This document shows, piece by piece, positions 1 through 8,966 of a stretch of 49,573 nt of DNA. Where the stretch lies: NCBI GenBank assembly GCA_037139415.1, contig JBAXGN010000032.1, forward strand, positions 1 to 49,573, written 5' to 3'. Position numbers and translations under genes: made by a program. This stretch comes from Verrucomicrobiota bacterium. GTDB lineage: Bacteria; Verrucomicrobiota; Verrucomicrobiia; Limisphaerales; Fontisphaeraceae. Each line of letters opens with the position of its first letter. Positions within the stretch are counted from its first letter, which is position 1. The notes under the pieces are model-generated. The model saw only the letters and a program-made list of their open reading frames with translations. It searched no databases and was not told the DNA's origin.

Positions 1-190
1 TTTCTTATCCTCTCAGCTATCGTCGGCCACTTACACGAAAATATTTATAGCCTCAACGAATCCATTTGGGGTTGGGCCAGGATGGGTTCCGTATCCCCTA
101 CCCTGCCCGCGGGGAGGGAATTTTCTCCCCGACCCAGGTGGCCGTTTTGGTTTCGCTTTCTTATCGCCACGGATTTGCTAGGTTGTGCGC

Positions 191-1165
191 ATGCCGGATA
201 GTGCGGTTACAACATCTGAAGCGCCAGACGCAATCCACGATGCCCTCGTGGAGGAATTCCTGCGTCATCTGGCCCATGAGCGCGGCGCTTCGATTTACAC
301 CCAACGCAATTATCGTCAGGCCCTGGTGGAGTTTCATCGCTGGCGGAGCGCGGCGCACCACCAGCCACCGCACTGGGAGGCCTTGCAATCGGATGATTTC
401 CGCGCCTTTTTGCGGCACCTCGGACGCGAGGATTTCAGCCGGGCGGCGGTGCAACTGCGCTTTTCCGCATTGCGCACCTTTTACCGGTATTTGATCCGTA
501 AAGGGTTGGTGGAAATTTCGCCCATCCGCAAGCTGGCCATGCCCAAGCCGGTCAAGCGGTTGCCCCAATTCATTTCCGTGCAGCAGATGGGGGATCTGCT
601 GGACGCGCCATTGAAGGATCTGGCGCAATTGCAAACGCACGCGGAAGCAAAGCCGGAGGCCGCTCCGTTTCTGCGCGATGTCGCCATCCTGGAAACCATC
701 TATTCGTGCGGGTTGCGGATCAGCGAACTCTGCGGGTTGCGGGTGGCGGACCTGGATGCCCGCGAACAAGTCGTGCGCGTGCGCGGCAAGGGGAAAAAGG
801 AGCGGCTGTTGCCCATTGGGGAACCGGCGCTCAAAGCGATTGAGCATTACTGGCGGGCGCTGACGCGCCGGCCGGATGGCCCGGACCCGGTGTTCTATGC
901 CAACCCGATCAAAGGGCGTCCGCTTTACCCCCGTTTGGTGCAACTGCGGTTGAAACGCTACTTGGAAATTGCCGGGTTGGACCCGAATCTGACGCCCCAC
1001 AAACTCCGCCACAGCTACGCCACCCACCTGCTCAATGCCGGGGCGGATTTGCGCAGCGTGCAGGAATTACTGGGCCATGCGCACCTGGTCACCACGCAAG
1101 TTTACACGCACGTCTCCACCGAACGGCTCAAACAGGCTTATGATGCGGCGCATCCCCGGGCCTAA
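191..1165 (+). CDS. xerC: Tyrosine recombinase, XerC/XerD family
   Basis: Site-specific recombinase of the type that resolves chromosome dimers at dif. The 324-residue protein has an N-terminal SAM-like DNA-binding domain (about residues 15-105) and a C-terminal catalytic domain. All catalytic residues are visible: R176 in CGLRISELCGL, K200 in RGKGKKER, H270 and R273 in HKLRHSYATHLL, H296 in LLGHAH and nucleophile Y305 in TTQVYTHV. The end, YDAAHPRA, is typical of XerC, but XerC versus XerD is not settled from sequence alone. I chose ATG 191 because an AGG lies 8 nt upstream; GTG 185 is the in-frame alternative. The length matches chromosomal Xer proteins rather than phage integrases, and no att-like repeats or phage genes lie nearby, so a housekeeping role is inferred. 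Confidence 0.93.
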   Translation: MPDSAVTTSEAPDAIHDALVEEFLRHLAHERGASIYTQRNYRQALVEFHRWRSAAHHQPPHWEALQSDDFRAFLRHLGREDFSRAAVQLRFSALRTFYRYLIRKGLVEISPIRKLAMPKPVKRLPQFISVQQMGDLLDAPLKDLAQLQTHAEAKPEAAPFLRDVAILETIYSCGLRISELCGLRVADLDAREQVVRVRGKGKKERLLPIGEPALKAIEHYWRALTRRPDGPDPVFYANPIKGRPLYPRLVQLRLKRYLEIAGLDPNLTPHKLRHSYATHLLNAGADLRSVQELLGHAHLVTTQVYTHVSTERLKQAYDAAHPRA

Positions 1166-1187
1166 TCGACGGGTGGGAACCGGGCGC

Positions 1188-1820
1188 TTATTTCACCAAG
1201 TTGTTCTTAATGGCATAGCGGACCAGCGCCGCCGTGGTATCCAGGCCCAGCTTCTCCAACAAACGGGCGCGGTAGGTGCTGACGGTTTTGACGCTAAGCG
1301 AAAGTTCTTCGCCGATTTCAGATACCGCCTTGCCCGCCCCCATCAGGCGCAACACTTGAAACTCACGGTCGGAAAGGGCTTCCACGCGCGGCGGCCCGGA
1401 GGGGTTCACGTTCTGAAGAGCCATGGCCTCAGCCATTCTGGGGCAGATATACCGCCGGCCATCCAGCACCGTGGTAATGGCCGTGCGCAATTCATCCGCC
1501 GACCCGCCCTTTTCAACATAACCCGAGGCCCCACTGCGCATGACGCGTTGCGCGAAATCAACATTCGCCGCGCCGGTGAGGAATAACACTGGCGTGGTGG
1601 GACGCTCGCGCTTGATGTCATCCAGAATATCCATCCCGCTCCGATCCGGCAAATCAATGTCCAGCAGAATCAGATCCCAGGATTGCTTGCGCACCCAGAC
1701 CATGGCCGCTTGCGCGGTCTCTGCCTCGACCACGTTCACCACGCCAAAGGTCTGGCGGACAAATTGCCCCAGACCAATACGGATAAGCGCGTGATCATCT
1801 ACGATAAGAACCTGTCGCAT
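1188..1820 (-). CDS. NarL/FixJ-type response regulator
   Basis: Two-component response regulator of 210 residues. The N-terminal receiver has the acidic pair D8/D9, phospho-acceptor D54 (ILLDIDLP), T82 and K104 (YVEKGG). The C-terminal LuxR-type helix-turn-helix (about residues 149-193, LSDREFQVLRLM through VSTYRARLLEKLGL) should bind DNA as a phosphorylation-dependent dimer. It converges with the xer gene and has no cognate kinase beside it. The kinase-rich cluster 2 kb away on the same strand is a possible partner, but that is inference. All key residues are intact, so it is expected to be functional. Confidence 0.93.
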   Translation of the reverse strand: MRQVLIVDDHALIRIGLGQFVRQTFGVVNVVEAETAQAAMVWVRKQSWDLILLDIDLPDRSGMDILDDIKRERPTTPVLFLTGAANVDFAQRVMRSGASGYVEKGGSADELRTAITTVLDGRRYICPRMAEAMALQNVNPSGPPRVEALSDREFQVLRLMGAGKAVSEIGEELSLSVKTVSTYRARLLEKLGLDTTAALVRYAIKNNLVK

Positions 1821-2070
1821 ATTCTAGTCTAACCGGGGTCAAACATACGCCATTGGTGCGAAGATTCAAGTGAATTGGCAGGCGACATGGTGGCGTGGCG
1901 GCAAGCGGCGGCGGATTTTCAAGGGCTTTCCAGGTTTCATTTCCTTACCGGATACGGCATGCGGTGCGGTGTTTGTACGATTTCAGCCTACACGCTTTTG
2001 TGTGTATGTCCCATACCATTTGGCGGTTTGCACCGATTTTAATTCCATGGCGTTGGCGTAGATTGCTTTC

Positions 2071-2808
2071 ATGAAGATGAATTTAAATAGTTGTAATCGG
2101 CCAGCGATGCAAATCAGCCGCTGGATGACCCCAATCGTCATGGGCATGGCTCTGGCGTGCTCGTCGTTTGCCGCAGCGGCGCCACAGGGATACCAGCTCC
2201 GCGCCGGGGATGTGTTGACCTATCGCGTGGAAGTGGTGCAATCGTGCAACCAGACCGCGGCGCCAGTGAGCGTGACCGTCAATGAAGAGGGGCGGATTAT
2301 TATTCCCGCGCAGGAATCAAAGCCGGGGTTCGTGGCGGTGAGTGTGCGGGGCAAAACCGTGGCGGAAGTGCGTGCCGAGGTGCGGCTGGCGCTGGCCCGG
2401 GAGTATCAAGAAACCAATGCCTTCGATCTCACGTTGACCACCAGTCACACGACCGAGCCGCAAATCACGCTTTGCGGGGATATCCAAGCCACGGTCCATC
2501 TTGATCACGGCGTCAACACCCATTTGGCCCAGGCAATCCAGTTTTTTGAACCGAGTGAGTATGCGGACCTCAAGCATGTCACCATTTCCCGGCAACAGAC
2601 GGATGGCTCGGTGCAGGTGATCCAAGTCAATGTTCGGAATGTGTTGAAAAATAAGACGCCGGATGTGGCCTTGCAATCAGGCGACATTGTTTATGTTCCC
2701 AAGACGGTTTGGCCCGCTGGCCGCATCGAGACGCTGGACAACCGGCGGATGCCCACCGCCAGTCCCCTCTTGATTTGGCCCAACCTCAGGTTGATGGCCA
2801 GCAGGTGA
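2071..2808 (+). CDS. Polysaccharide export (Wza/SLBB-like) periplasmic protein
   Basis: Exported protein of 245 residues with a long hydrophobic signal segment (about residues 17-37, ending ASFAAAA-like). It is followed by a Poly_export-type region that starts YQLRAGDVLTYRVEV and includes VTVNEEGRIIIP and VRGKTVAEVRAEVRLAL. An SLBB-like second half ends in LQSGDIVYVPKTVW. In the Wza family these modules form the outer-membrane/periplasmic part of capsule exporters. This copy is shorter than Wza (about 380 residues), has no obvious lipobox and stands alone without a Wzc kinase or glycosyltransferase operon. A specialised or orphan envelope role is possible. The family call rests on the repeated YxLRxGDVL and SGDIVYVP signatures. 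Confidence 0.7.
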   Translation: MKMNLNSCNRPAMQISRWMTPIVMGMALACSSFAAAAPQGYQLRAGDVLTYRVEVVQSCNQTAAPVSVTVNEEGRIIIPAQESKPGFVAVSVRGKTVAEVRAEVRLALAREYQETNAFDLTLTTSHTTEPQITLCGDIQATVHLDHGVNTHLAQAIQFFEPSEYADLKHVTISRQQTDGSVQVIQVNVRNVLKNKTPDVALQSGDIVYVPKTVWPAGRIETLDNRRMPTASPLLIWPNLRLMASR

Positions 2809-2842
2809 TAAGCCAGTAGTCTGGTCGTCCGCCCTGCCCCGC

Positions 2843-3562
2843 TTACTCGAATCCACGCCGGGCGGCTTCTTGCAGAATGGCCTCGGTGGCCGAAGCCCCC
2901 ACCCGCTCAACCCCCAGTTCCCGTACCGCCAGCAATTCATCCAAGGTGCGAACCCCACCGGAGGCCTTGATTTTTACCGATGGCGGGCAATGTTGGCGCA
3001 TGAGCGCGAGATGGGGCAGCGTGGCCCCCTTGTAACTGAACATGCCGTTGGCTTGTTTGACGAATCCAAAGCCCGTGGACGTCTTCACGAACGCCACCCC
3101 GATGGCCGAGCAAATTTCGCAAAGCTGGATGATGTGGGCATCCTGCAAATAGTCATTCTCAAAAATCACCTTCAGAATGGCGCCTTGCGCCACGACGCCC
3201 TCGTTCACCGCTTTGATTTCGGTTTGCACATAACCCCAATCACCGCCCAAGGCCTTGCCGATGTTGATCACCATGTCAATTTCCGTACCACCCAGTTGAG
3301 CCGCCTCCACCGCTTCCACAACCTTGTTGCGGGTGGTGCTATTGCCGTGCGGAAAACCGATCACCGGACAGACACCGGTTTCAGAGCCGGTCAAAATCTC
3401 GCGGGCCAGCGGGATGGCATACGATTTGACACAGGCGGTCGCACAGCCCAATCGGCGGGCCAGTTCGCACCCGGCGCGGATTTCCGCATCGGTCATGGTT
3501 GGATGCAACAGCGCGTGGTCAATCATTCTGGCCAGTTCGCGCACGGAAGGAGGATGGGGCAT
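2843..3562 (-). CDS. deoC: Deoxyribose-phosphate aldolase DeoC
   Basis: Cleaves 2-deoxyribose-5-phosphate to glyceraldehyde-3-phosphate and acetaldehyde in nucleoside catabolism; class I aldolase, cytosolic TIM barrel. The 239-residue length fits the short bacterial DeoC type. Catalytic residues are visible: Schiff-base K160 in FVKTSTGF, K199 in KIKASGG and D96 in EIDMVINIG. The start MPHPPSVRELARMIDHALL matches the family's conserved beginning (IDHTLL). It lies 34 bp downstream of the hybrid kinase on the same strand, so it may receive read-through. No other nucleoside-catabolism gene (deoA, deoD, deoB) is adjacent. Confidence 0.95.
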   Translation of the reverse strand: MPHPPSVRELARMIDHALLHPTMTDAEIRAGCELARRLGCATACVKSYAIPLAREILTGSETGVCPVIGFPHGNSTTRNKVVEAVEAAQLGGTEIDMVINIGKALGGDWGYVQTEIKAVNEGVVAQGAILKVIFENDYLQDAHIIQLCEICSAIGVAFVKTSTGFGFVKQANGMFSYKGATLPHLALMRQHCPPSVKIKASGGVRTLDELLAVRELGVERVGASATEAILQEAARRGFE

Positions 3563-3596
3563 AAAAGTGAGGTTGAGGTTAATCAGGATTTATAGT

Positions 3597-5738
3597 TTAC
3601 AGGTCAGTGGGAACCGAAGGAGGCCGACCATCCAGGCAATCTCGCACAATCCGGGCCAGAGTGATGGGACGGTATGGTTTGGGCAGAAAATAATTACCCG
3701 GGGCGTTGGCCATGGTTTTACCGGCCATTTCCACACTGTAGCCACTCGTAAAAACGACTTTCAAATCGGGCCGCTCAGCAAGCAGCCGTTTAGCCAGTTC
3801 CTCGCCGCTCATGCCGCCCGGCATCATCAGATCAGTTAGCAGCAAGTCAATGCTCGCCTGATGCTGCTGCCAAACAGCCATGGCTTCCGGCCCGTTATTG
3901 GCGTCAAACGTCTGATACCCAAAGCTGCGCAAAATTTCACGCACCAGCAGACGCAAGGCCGGTTCATCCTCCGCGATCAGGATGGTTTCCGTGCCCCCTG
4001 GAACACCCACAAACGAGGTGGAAGCCGTAGCCATGGTTGTGTGATCAACCATTTCGGGCAGGTAAATGCGGAAGGTGGTCCCGACATTCACCCGACTTTC
4101 CACTTCGATCCAACCTTGATGTTGCTTGACAATGCCATAGATGGAGGCCAGACCAAGTCCGGTGCCTTTGCCGACCTCTTTGGTCGTAAAAAACGGCTCA
4201 AATAAGCGGGCCTGCGTGGCTTCATCCATGCCGAGCCCGAAATCGGTGACCTGCAAACAAACGTATTTGCCCGAGCGCGCCTCCGGGTGACGGCGGGCAA
4301 CCAAGTCATCCAGCGTTTCGAGACGGGTGCTAAACACTAATTTGCCGCCTTTGGGCATGGCATCACGCGCATTGACGGATAGGTTCATGATCACCTGTTC
4401 GAGCATGCCCAAGTCCGCCCAAACATAAATCGGATGCGGGGTGAACTCACAACGTACCTGGATGTTTTCGCCCACCACTCGACTCAACATTTTCACCACA
4501 TTCCCCATCACCTCGTTCAATTCCATCGGCTCGGGGTTCATCACCTGCTTGCGGCTGAAAGCCAGTAATTGCGCGGTCAAGCGCGAGGCGCGTTCTGCTC
4601 CAGATAGAATATTTTTCACCGCCTCATTTTGTTGCGGGGGCAGGTTGGCAGCCTGCATTAGCATCGTTGCATATCCCTGGATAATGGTCAGGATGTTATT
4701 GAACTCATGCGCCACACCAGCCGAAAGCTGGCCCACCGCCGCCAAACGTTCCTGCCGCACTGCCGCCTGCTGGCTTTCGCGCAATTGCTCATTGATCTGC
4801 TGCAAATCGGTAACCAACCGGGCGTGATGCGCAGCCATCGAGATGTGCTCGCTGAGCGCCTTTAGGAACTCAATCTCATCGTCCTTGAACGCATCCACTT
4901 GGCGGCGCATGAGGGAGAGAATCGCAAAGGTCTTTCCCTCCACAGCCAAGGGAACGGCGACCGCCGAGCGAAATCCAAACCGGGCCATGTCCCGAGCCTT
5001 AGGGAGGATCTCCGTTTGTAAGTCCCGGTGATGTACAATTGTCCCGTTTAGACATGGTTGCAGGTCGGTCATGGCCAGAGGAATGGCTGTGGACGACATC
5101 CCGATCTGATTACTGACGACCTCGCTGTGCGGCCCGTGCGCCACCAACCGCAGTGATTGTTGCCCCGAGTCGTAATAAAACACGCGGCCCAAATCAATCG
5201 CCAAATGCTCTTCCAGATGGGCTAGGGCCACCTCGAAGATGCTGACCATGTCCTGCCGCTCCGCGATGGCGCGGGTAATCTGATTCAGCAGACTGATGCG
5301 CAGGAATTGCTGGCGCAGGCGCAATTCGCTCTGCCGCAGCGCTTCCGCCGCCCGATGCCATTGCAGCGAATAACGGATCGCACGCTCCAGTTGCGCGGCG
5401 TCCAAACCGCTCTTGACCAGGTAATCCGAGGCACCCGCTTGCATGGCCGCCATGTCCACCTCGCGATCCCCCTGCCCGGTGAGAAGAATAATGGGGATAC
5501 GAATGCCTTCGCTCCGGGCCGTCCGTAACAGATCCAGCCCGTTTGTCGCTCCCAAACGATAATCACAAAGACATAGGTCCACTTCTTCGCGGCGTAACAC
5601 CTCCAGTCCTTCCGTTCCGGTTCGTATCCAGCGAACATTAAACCTTTCCCGCTCCACTTCCTGCAGCAAGTCCCTCGTGATGAGGTAATCATCCTCATCA
5701 TCATCAATTAATAATATCCTGATGGAAATGGGCGGCAT
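3597..5738 (-). CDS. Hybrid sensor histidine kinase (REC-GAF-HisKA-HATPase-REC)
   Basis: Cytoplasmic multi-domain kinase of 713 residues with no membrane segment. Order: N-terminal receiver (about 6-125, acidic cluster D12-D14, phospho-acceptor D59 in LCLCDYRLG, K110), GAF domain (about 150-308), HisKA with H345 in GVAHEFNNILTIIQGY, HATPase_c with N-box VIMNLSVNARDAM and G-boxes TDFGLGMD and GKGTGLGLASIYGIV, and C-terminal receiver (about 585-705, LLLTDLMMPGG). The layout suggests a phosphorelay in which the N-terminal receiver takes an upstream phosphate and the C-terminal one stores or drains the kinase's own. It is the last gene of a minus-strand cluster (kinase, receiver, receiver, hybrid kinase) and starts 1 bp after the preceding gene's stop, so translational coupling is likely. 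Confidence 0.95.
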   Translation of the reverse strand: MPPISIRILLIDDDEDDYLITRDLLQEVERERFNVRWIRTGTEGLEVLRREEVDLCLCDYRLGATNGLDLLRTARSEGIRIPIILLTGQGDREVDMAAMQAGASDYLVKSGLDAAQLERAIRYSLQWHRAAEALRQSELRLRQQFLRISLLNQITRAIAERQDMVSIFEVALAHLEEHLAIDLGRVFYYDSGQQSLRLVAHGPHSEVVSNQIGMSSTAIPLAMTDLQPCLNGTIVHHRDLQTEILPKARDMARFGFRSAVAVPLAVEGKTFAILSLMRRQVDAFKDDEIEFLKALSEHISMAAHHARLVTDLQQINEQLRESQQAAVRQERLAAVGQLSAGVAHEFNNILTIIQGYATMLMQAANLPPQQNEAVKNILSGAERASRLTAQLLAFSRKQVMNPEPMELNEVMGNVVKMLSRVVGENIQVRCEFTPHPIYVWADLGMLEQVIMNLSVNARDAMPKGGKLVFSTRLETLDDLVARRHPEARSGKYVCLQVTDFGLGMDEATQARLFEPFFTTKEVGKGTGLGLASIYGIVKQHQGWIEVESRVNVGTTFRIYLPEMVDHTTMATASTSFVGVPGGTETILIAEDEPALRLLVREILRSFGYQTFDANNGPEAMAVWQQHQASIDLLLTDLMMPGGMSGEELAKRLLAERPDLKVVFTSGYSVEMAGKTMANAPGNYFLPKPYRPITLARIVRDCLDGRPPSVPTDL

Positions 5739-5739
5739 G

Positions 5740-6192
5740 TCAGGTGGCGCTGGCGCGGAACGGCAGCCGGACGATATCCGACCAGTATTGAACGAAGGTT
5801 CGCATCATCGGGAGCAACGCCTCCGGCGAGGGCGGCTTCACAATAAAGGACGTGCTCCCCAAGTTGTAGCTGGCGGCAACCTCCCGCTCCTGGCGGGACC
5901 CGGTCAACACCACGACCGGAATGATGCGCAGGCGTGGATCGGCCTTGAGCTCTTTCAGAACTTGCGGGCTGTTTGCCAACTCCAAATCCCAATCCAGCAG
6001 GATCAAGTCAGGCAAGGGGAACTGCGCCGCATTGGTGTAAGGCCCACGATGGTGCAGATAATCCAGCAGCGTTTCGCTGGTAGAGACCACCGTCCAATGG
6101 CAGATCTGCGGCAATTGGGATAAAGCATGAGAAACCAACAGCGACTGGCCGGGATTGGACTCCAATAATAATAAACGCAAGGCACGCCTCAT
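5740..6192 (-). CDS. Single-domain response regulator (Rcp1-like) with altered acidic pocket
   Basis: Stand-alone receiver of 150 residues with no output domain, of the type used as a phosphotransfer shuttle (Rcp1/CheY-like). Phospho-acceptor D67 (LILLDWDLE), T97 (VVLTGS) and K119 (IVKPP) are present. The usual N-terminal acidic pair is E11-S12 (LLLESNPG), so one Mg2+-coordinating acid is missing. The start overlaps the previous gene's stop by ATGA, and the stop is 1 bp from the hybrid kinase start, a tightly coupled arrangement. It resembles its neighbour at 6189-6647 along its whole length, including the C-terminal QYW-I-LP pattern, so the two probably arose by duplication. Weak or phosphorylation-independent signalling is possible. 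Confidence 0.88.
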   Translation of the reverse strand: MRRALRLLLLESNPGQSLLVSHALSQLPQICHWTVVSTSETLLDYLHHRGPYTNAAQFPLPDLILLDWDLELANSPQVLKELKADPRLRIIPVVVLTGSRQEREVAASYNLGSTSFIVKPPSPEALLPMMRTFVQYWSDIVRLPFRASAT

Positions 6193-6647
6193 ACTTCAGC
6201 ATTCTCCCGTGGCAGTTCCACAATTTCAAACCAATATTGGCCCAGCACCCGCATGATTTCCACCAACCCTTCAAAGGTCACCGGCTTGGTGATGAACGAA
6301 CTGACCCCCAGATCGTAACTGCGGAAAATATCCTCTTCCGCTTTGGAGGTGGTCAGCACGACGATGGGGATTTGTCTCAGATTCGGGTCGGCTTTGATTT
6401 CGCGCAAGGCCTCGCGGCCATCTTTTTTTGGCATGTTCAAATCCAGCAGGATAATGCCGGGCCGCGGCGATGTTTCCGGATTGGCAAACGCGCCCTGTTG
6501 TCTGAGGTAGTCCAGTAATTCTTCGCCATTCTCCACGAAGCGAACGTCATTGGCCAAACGGCTTTCCACCAGCGCGTCTTTGGCCAGCAAACGATCGTCG
6601 GGGTCGTCTTCGGCGATCAAGATCGTAATCGGTCGCGGGTTGCTCAT
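6189..6647 (-). CDS. Single-domain response regulator (Rcp1-like)
   Basis: Receiver-only protein of 152 residues with a canonical active site: E13/D14 acid pair (IAEDDPDD), phospho-acceptor D69 (IILLDLNMP), T100 and K121 (FITKPVTF). The long alpha-helical insert after the second strand (ELLDYLRQQGAFANPETS) is typical of Rcp1-type regulators paired with phytochrome-like kinases. The kinase encoded 19 bp upstream has exactly that kind of HisKA (ASHDLQEPLRKV), so this is its probable partner. It overlaps the degenerate receiver downstream by 4 bp. Confidence 0.93.
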   Translation of the reverse strand: MSNPRPITILIAEDDPDDRLLAKDALVESRLANDVRFVENGEELLDYLRQQGAFANPETSPRPGIILLDLNMPKKDGREALREIKADPNLRQIPIVVLTTSKAEEDIFRSYDLGVSSFITKPVTFEGLVEIMRVLGQYWFEIVELPRENAEV

Positions 6648-6666
6648 AAATTTTTGATAACAGTAG

Positions 6667-8832
6667 TCAAACTTGTTTCAGAGGTAAAGTAATAATGAAC
6701 GTGGCCCCGGCCCCCGGCTGACTGTGCGCGGTAATGTCGCCTTGGTGCCGTAACGCGATTTTGCGGCAGATCGCCAGTCCCACACCGGAACCTTCGTATT
6801 CGCCACGCCCATGCAACCGCTGGAACACCACAAAAATCCGGTTCAGGTATTTTTCATCAAACCCAATGCCGTTATCCGCCACCTCGATTCGGCAATAACT
6901 GCGCCCCGCCAAGAACCGCTCACCCATGGTCGCGTCCGCCACAAACGTCTGGCTCCGCACCTGAATGACCGGGACGTCCTGCGGTTGGTGAAACTTCAAT
7001 GCGTTCCCAATCAGGTTTTGCAGCAGTTGGCGCATTTGCATGGGATCGGCCTCCAAGGTAGGCAGGGGACCCGCTTCAACCCGGCCTTTGGTGCGTTCAA
7101 TCGCCAGTTCCAAATCTTCCAAAACACCTTTGATCACCTCGTTTAAATCCACCAACACAAACGGCTGAGCACGGGTCGAAACGCGGGAATAGGACAGCAA
7201 CGCATCAATCAGATTCTGCATGCGTCCGGCGGCGTTTTGCATGCGCTCCAGGTAATCCTTGCCCTCGGGGGTGAACGCATCGGCGCACTTGGCTTTGAGA
7301 CGGTCGCCAAACGCACGCACTTTGCGCAAAGGTTCCTGGAGATCATGTGACGCCACATACGCGAACTCCTGCAACTCGCGATTATTTTGCTCCAGTTGGC
7401 TGGTAAACTGGCGCAGCTTTTGTTCTGCCAGCTTGCGCTCGGTAATATCCGTGAATAATCCCACCAACCCGATGACCTCACCCTCGTCATTGATCACCGG
7501 GGCCTTGACCACCTCCACAACGCGTTCCTGCCCATGGATCAGGTTCTTTTCCTCGATCGTGACTGGTTTGCGATGCGCCATGACCCGCATATCGTCCATT
7601 CGATACTTGTCTGCCAGCTCTTTGGGAAAGAAATCAAAGTCGGTTTTACCCACGATTTCAGCAGGTTTCTTCCCCAAATCCCCCGCAAATGCCTCATTGG
7701 CACCCAGAAATACCAACTCCCGGTCTTTGAAGAAAATCCGCTGCGGCAGGCTCGAAATCAGCGTGCGGTTTAACTCCTCGCTCTCCCGCAATTCCAGTTC
7801 GGCCGCTTTGAGCGCCGTGATATCCCGCGAAATGCCAATGAGCCCGGTAACCCGGCCACTAGAGTCTTGCAGAGACGCCTTGGAAACCAACGCCCACGTT
7901 GTATCTCCTGTCTGGTTGGTTTGGCGTTCCACCTTGTTGATGATGGGTTGCCCGGTCTCCATGACGCGCCGTTCATCCTCGGCGAATTCGTGCGCGCGTT
8001 CGGCGGGATGAAAATCAAAATCATTTTTGCCGATCACCTCTTCATGCCGTTGCACTCCCAGCCGCCGCAGCATTTCCCAACTGCACCGGATGAACCGACT
8101 TTGCCGGTCCTTGAAATAAATGCGGTCGGGCATGGTGTCCAGCAGAGCGGTCAGCAAGTGCCGCTCGTGGGACAAAGCCAATTCGAGTTTCGCAAGTTCC
8201 AGCAGATATTCCCGCATCAGACTGATGACCCGCAGCCAGATGAGTAACAGGGCTGGCACACCGGCCATGAGTACAAGCAACGCGCCGGTCATTCGTTGCC
8301 ACTGCCACTCAATCTCCTGTTGTTGTTCAAATGCCAATCTGGACCGCGTCTGCCGAATCAATCGCGAAAACTTCTGCTGCTGTTTATTATAATCCGCACT
8401 ATCCAAGAGTTGGGACGCCGCCTCGGGGTGCCCTTGCTTGAGCAAAACCATCGCTTGCTTTTCCTGTGGGCCGATCGGTCTATGAAAAATCTGCAGGGAT
8501 TTTGCATCGGTCACGAACAGGTCCGGGCCGATACTTTCCGCCAGAATCAGGGCCTTGTGAAACTTGATGTCAGCTTGAAGGTACGAGCGCTCCCATTCCT
8601 CATCCTTGCTCTGGATAAATATGCGTGCCTGAGTGCTGAGAAGGATATCCAGATTCTGAAGGCTTTCCAACGCTTCGCGAAGATAGGGTTGCCGCTGAGC
8701 GTGATTCTGGTAATCCTTGAACGCCTGCCAGATTTGCCAACCCGGAAATGCCAATACGCCAACCGTCAACACCAATGCCAAAGTCAGGATTCTAAAAGGA
8801 AACTCCTTTGGACCTGTGCGCATTTTATTCAT
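6667..8832 (-). CDS. Membrane sensor histidine kinase with two PAS domains
   Basis: Inner-membrane kinase of 721 residues. It has a transmembrane helix at about 14-35, a periplasmic helical sensor of about 145 residues (CHASE3/four-helix-bundle-like, with LLSTQARIFIQSKDEEW), a second helix at about 182-204, PAS domain 1 (about 222-345, PDRIYFKDRQSRF) and PAS domain 2 (about 350-470, PQRIFFKDRELVF). A phytochrome-type HisKA follows (YVASHDLQEPLRKVRAF, the H of SHDLQEP being the phospho-acceptor), then HATPase_c ending GSGVGLAICRKIALRH. No receiver is fused, which fits the two separate receivers directly downstream. It heads the four-gene signalling cluster and is divergent from the ThuA gene. 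The ligand is unknown. Confidence 0.94.
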   Translation of the reverse strand: MNKMRTGPKEFPFRILTLALVLTVGVLAFPGWQIWQAFKDYQNHAQRQPYLREALESLQNLDILLSTQARIFIQSKDEEWERSYLQADIKFHKALILAESIGPDLFVTDAKSLQIFHRPIGPQEKQAMVLLKQGHPEAASQLLDSADYNKQQQKFSRLIRQTRSRLAFEQQQEIEWQWQRMTGALLVLMAGVPALLLIWLRVISLMREYLLELAKLELALSHERHLLTALLDTMPDRIYFKDRQSRFIRCSWEMLRRLGVQRHEEVIGKNDFDFHPAERAHEFAEDERRVMETGQPIINKVERQTNQTGDTTWALVSKASLQDSSGRVTGLIGISRDITALKAAELELRESEELNRTLISSLPQRIFFKDRELVFLGANEAFAGDLGKKPAEIVGKTDFDFFPKELADKYRMDDMRVMAHRKPVTIEEKNLIHGQERVVEVVKAPVINDEGEVIGLVGLFTDITERKLAEQKLRQFTSQLEQNNRELQEFAYVASHDLQEPLRKVRAFGDRLKAKCADAFTPEGKDYLERMQNAAGRMQNLIDALLSYSRVSTRAQPFVLVDLNEVIKGVLEDLELAIERTKGRVEAGPLPTLEADPMQMRQLLQNLIGNALKFHQPQDVPVIQVRSQTFVADATMGERFLAGRSYCRIEVADNGIGFDEKYLNRIFVVFQRLHGRGEYEGSGVGLAICRKIALRHQGDITAHSQPGAGATFIITLPLKQV

Positions 8833-8966
8833 GGTGTTAGTGCTGGTGTGAACGTAGCGACGGAAGGTTTATTTTGCAACCCTATTCATGCATTTCGCAA
8901 TTGCATTGAATATTCCTTCTCCGGTAGCATCCAACCTGAAACCGATAGAAACGTGCGATATAGACT

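Noticed and set aside
161-1027. Long minus-strand frame opposite the recombinase
   Set aside because: Antisense shadow of a high-GC gene; the recombinase frame carries all catalytic motifs.
191-1165. Integrase of a genomic island or integron
   Set aside because: The sequence is XerC/D-like to its last residues (YDAAHPRA), and no tRNA, att repeats, attC sites or cargo genes are nearby.
1870-2061. 63-residue frame before the polysaccharide-export-like gene
   Set aside because: No ribosome-binding site, no recognisable features and atypical composition; the 250 bp here is treated as intergenic.
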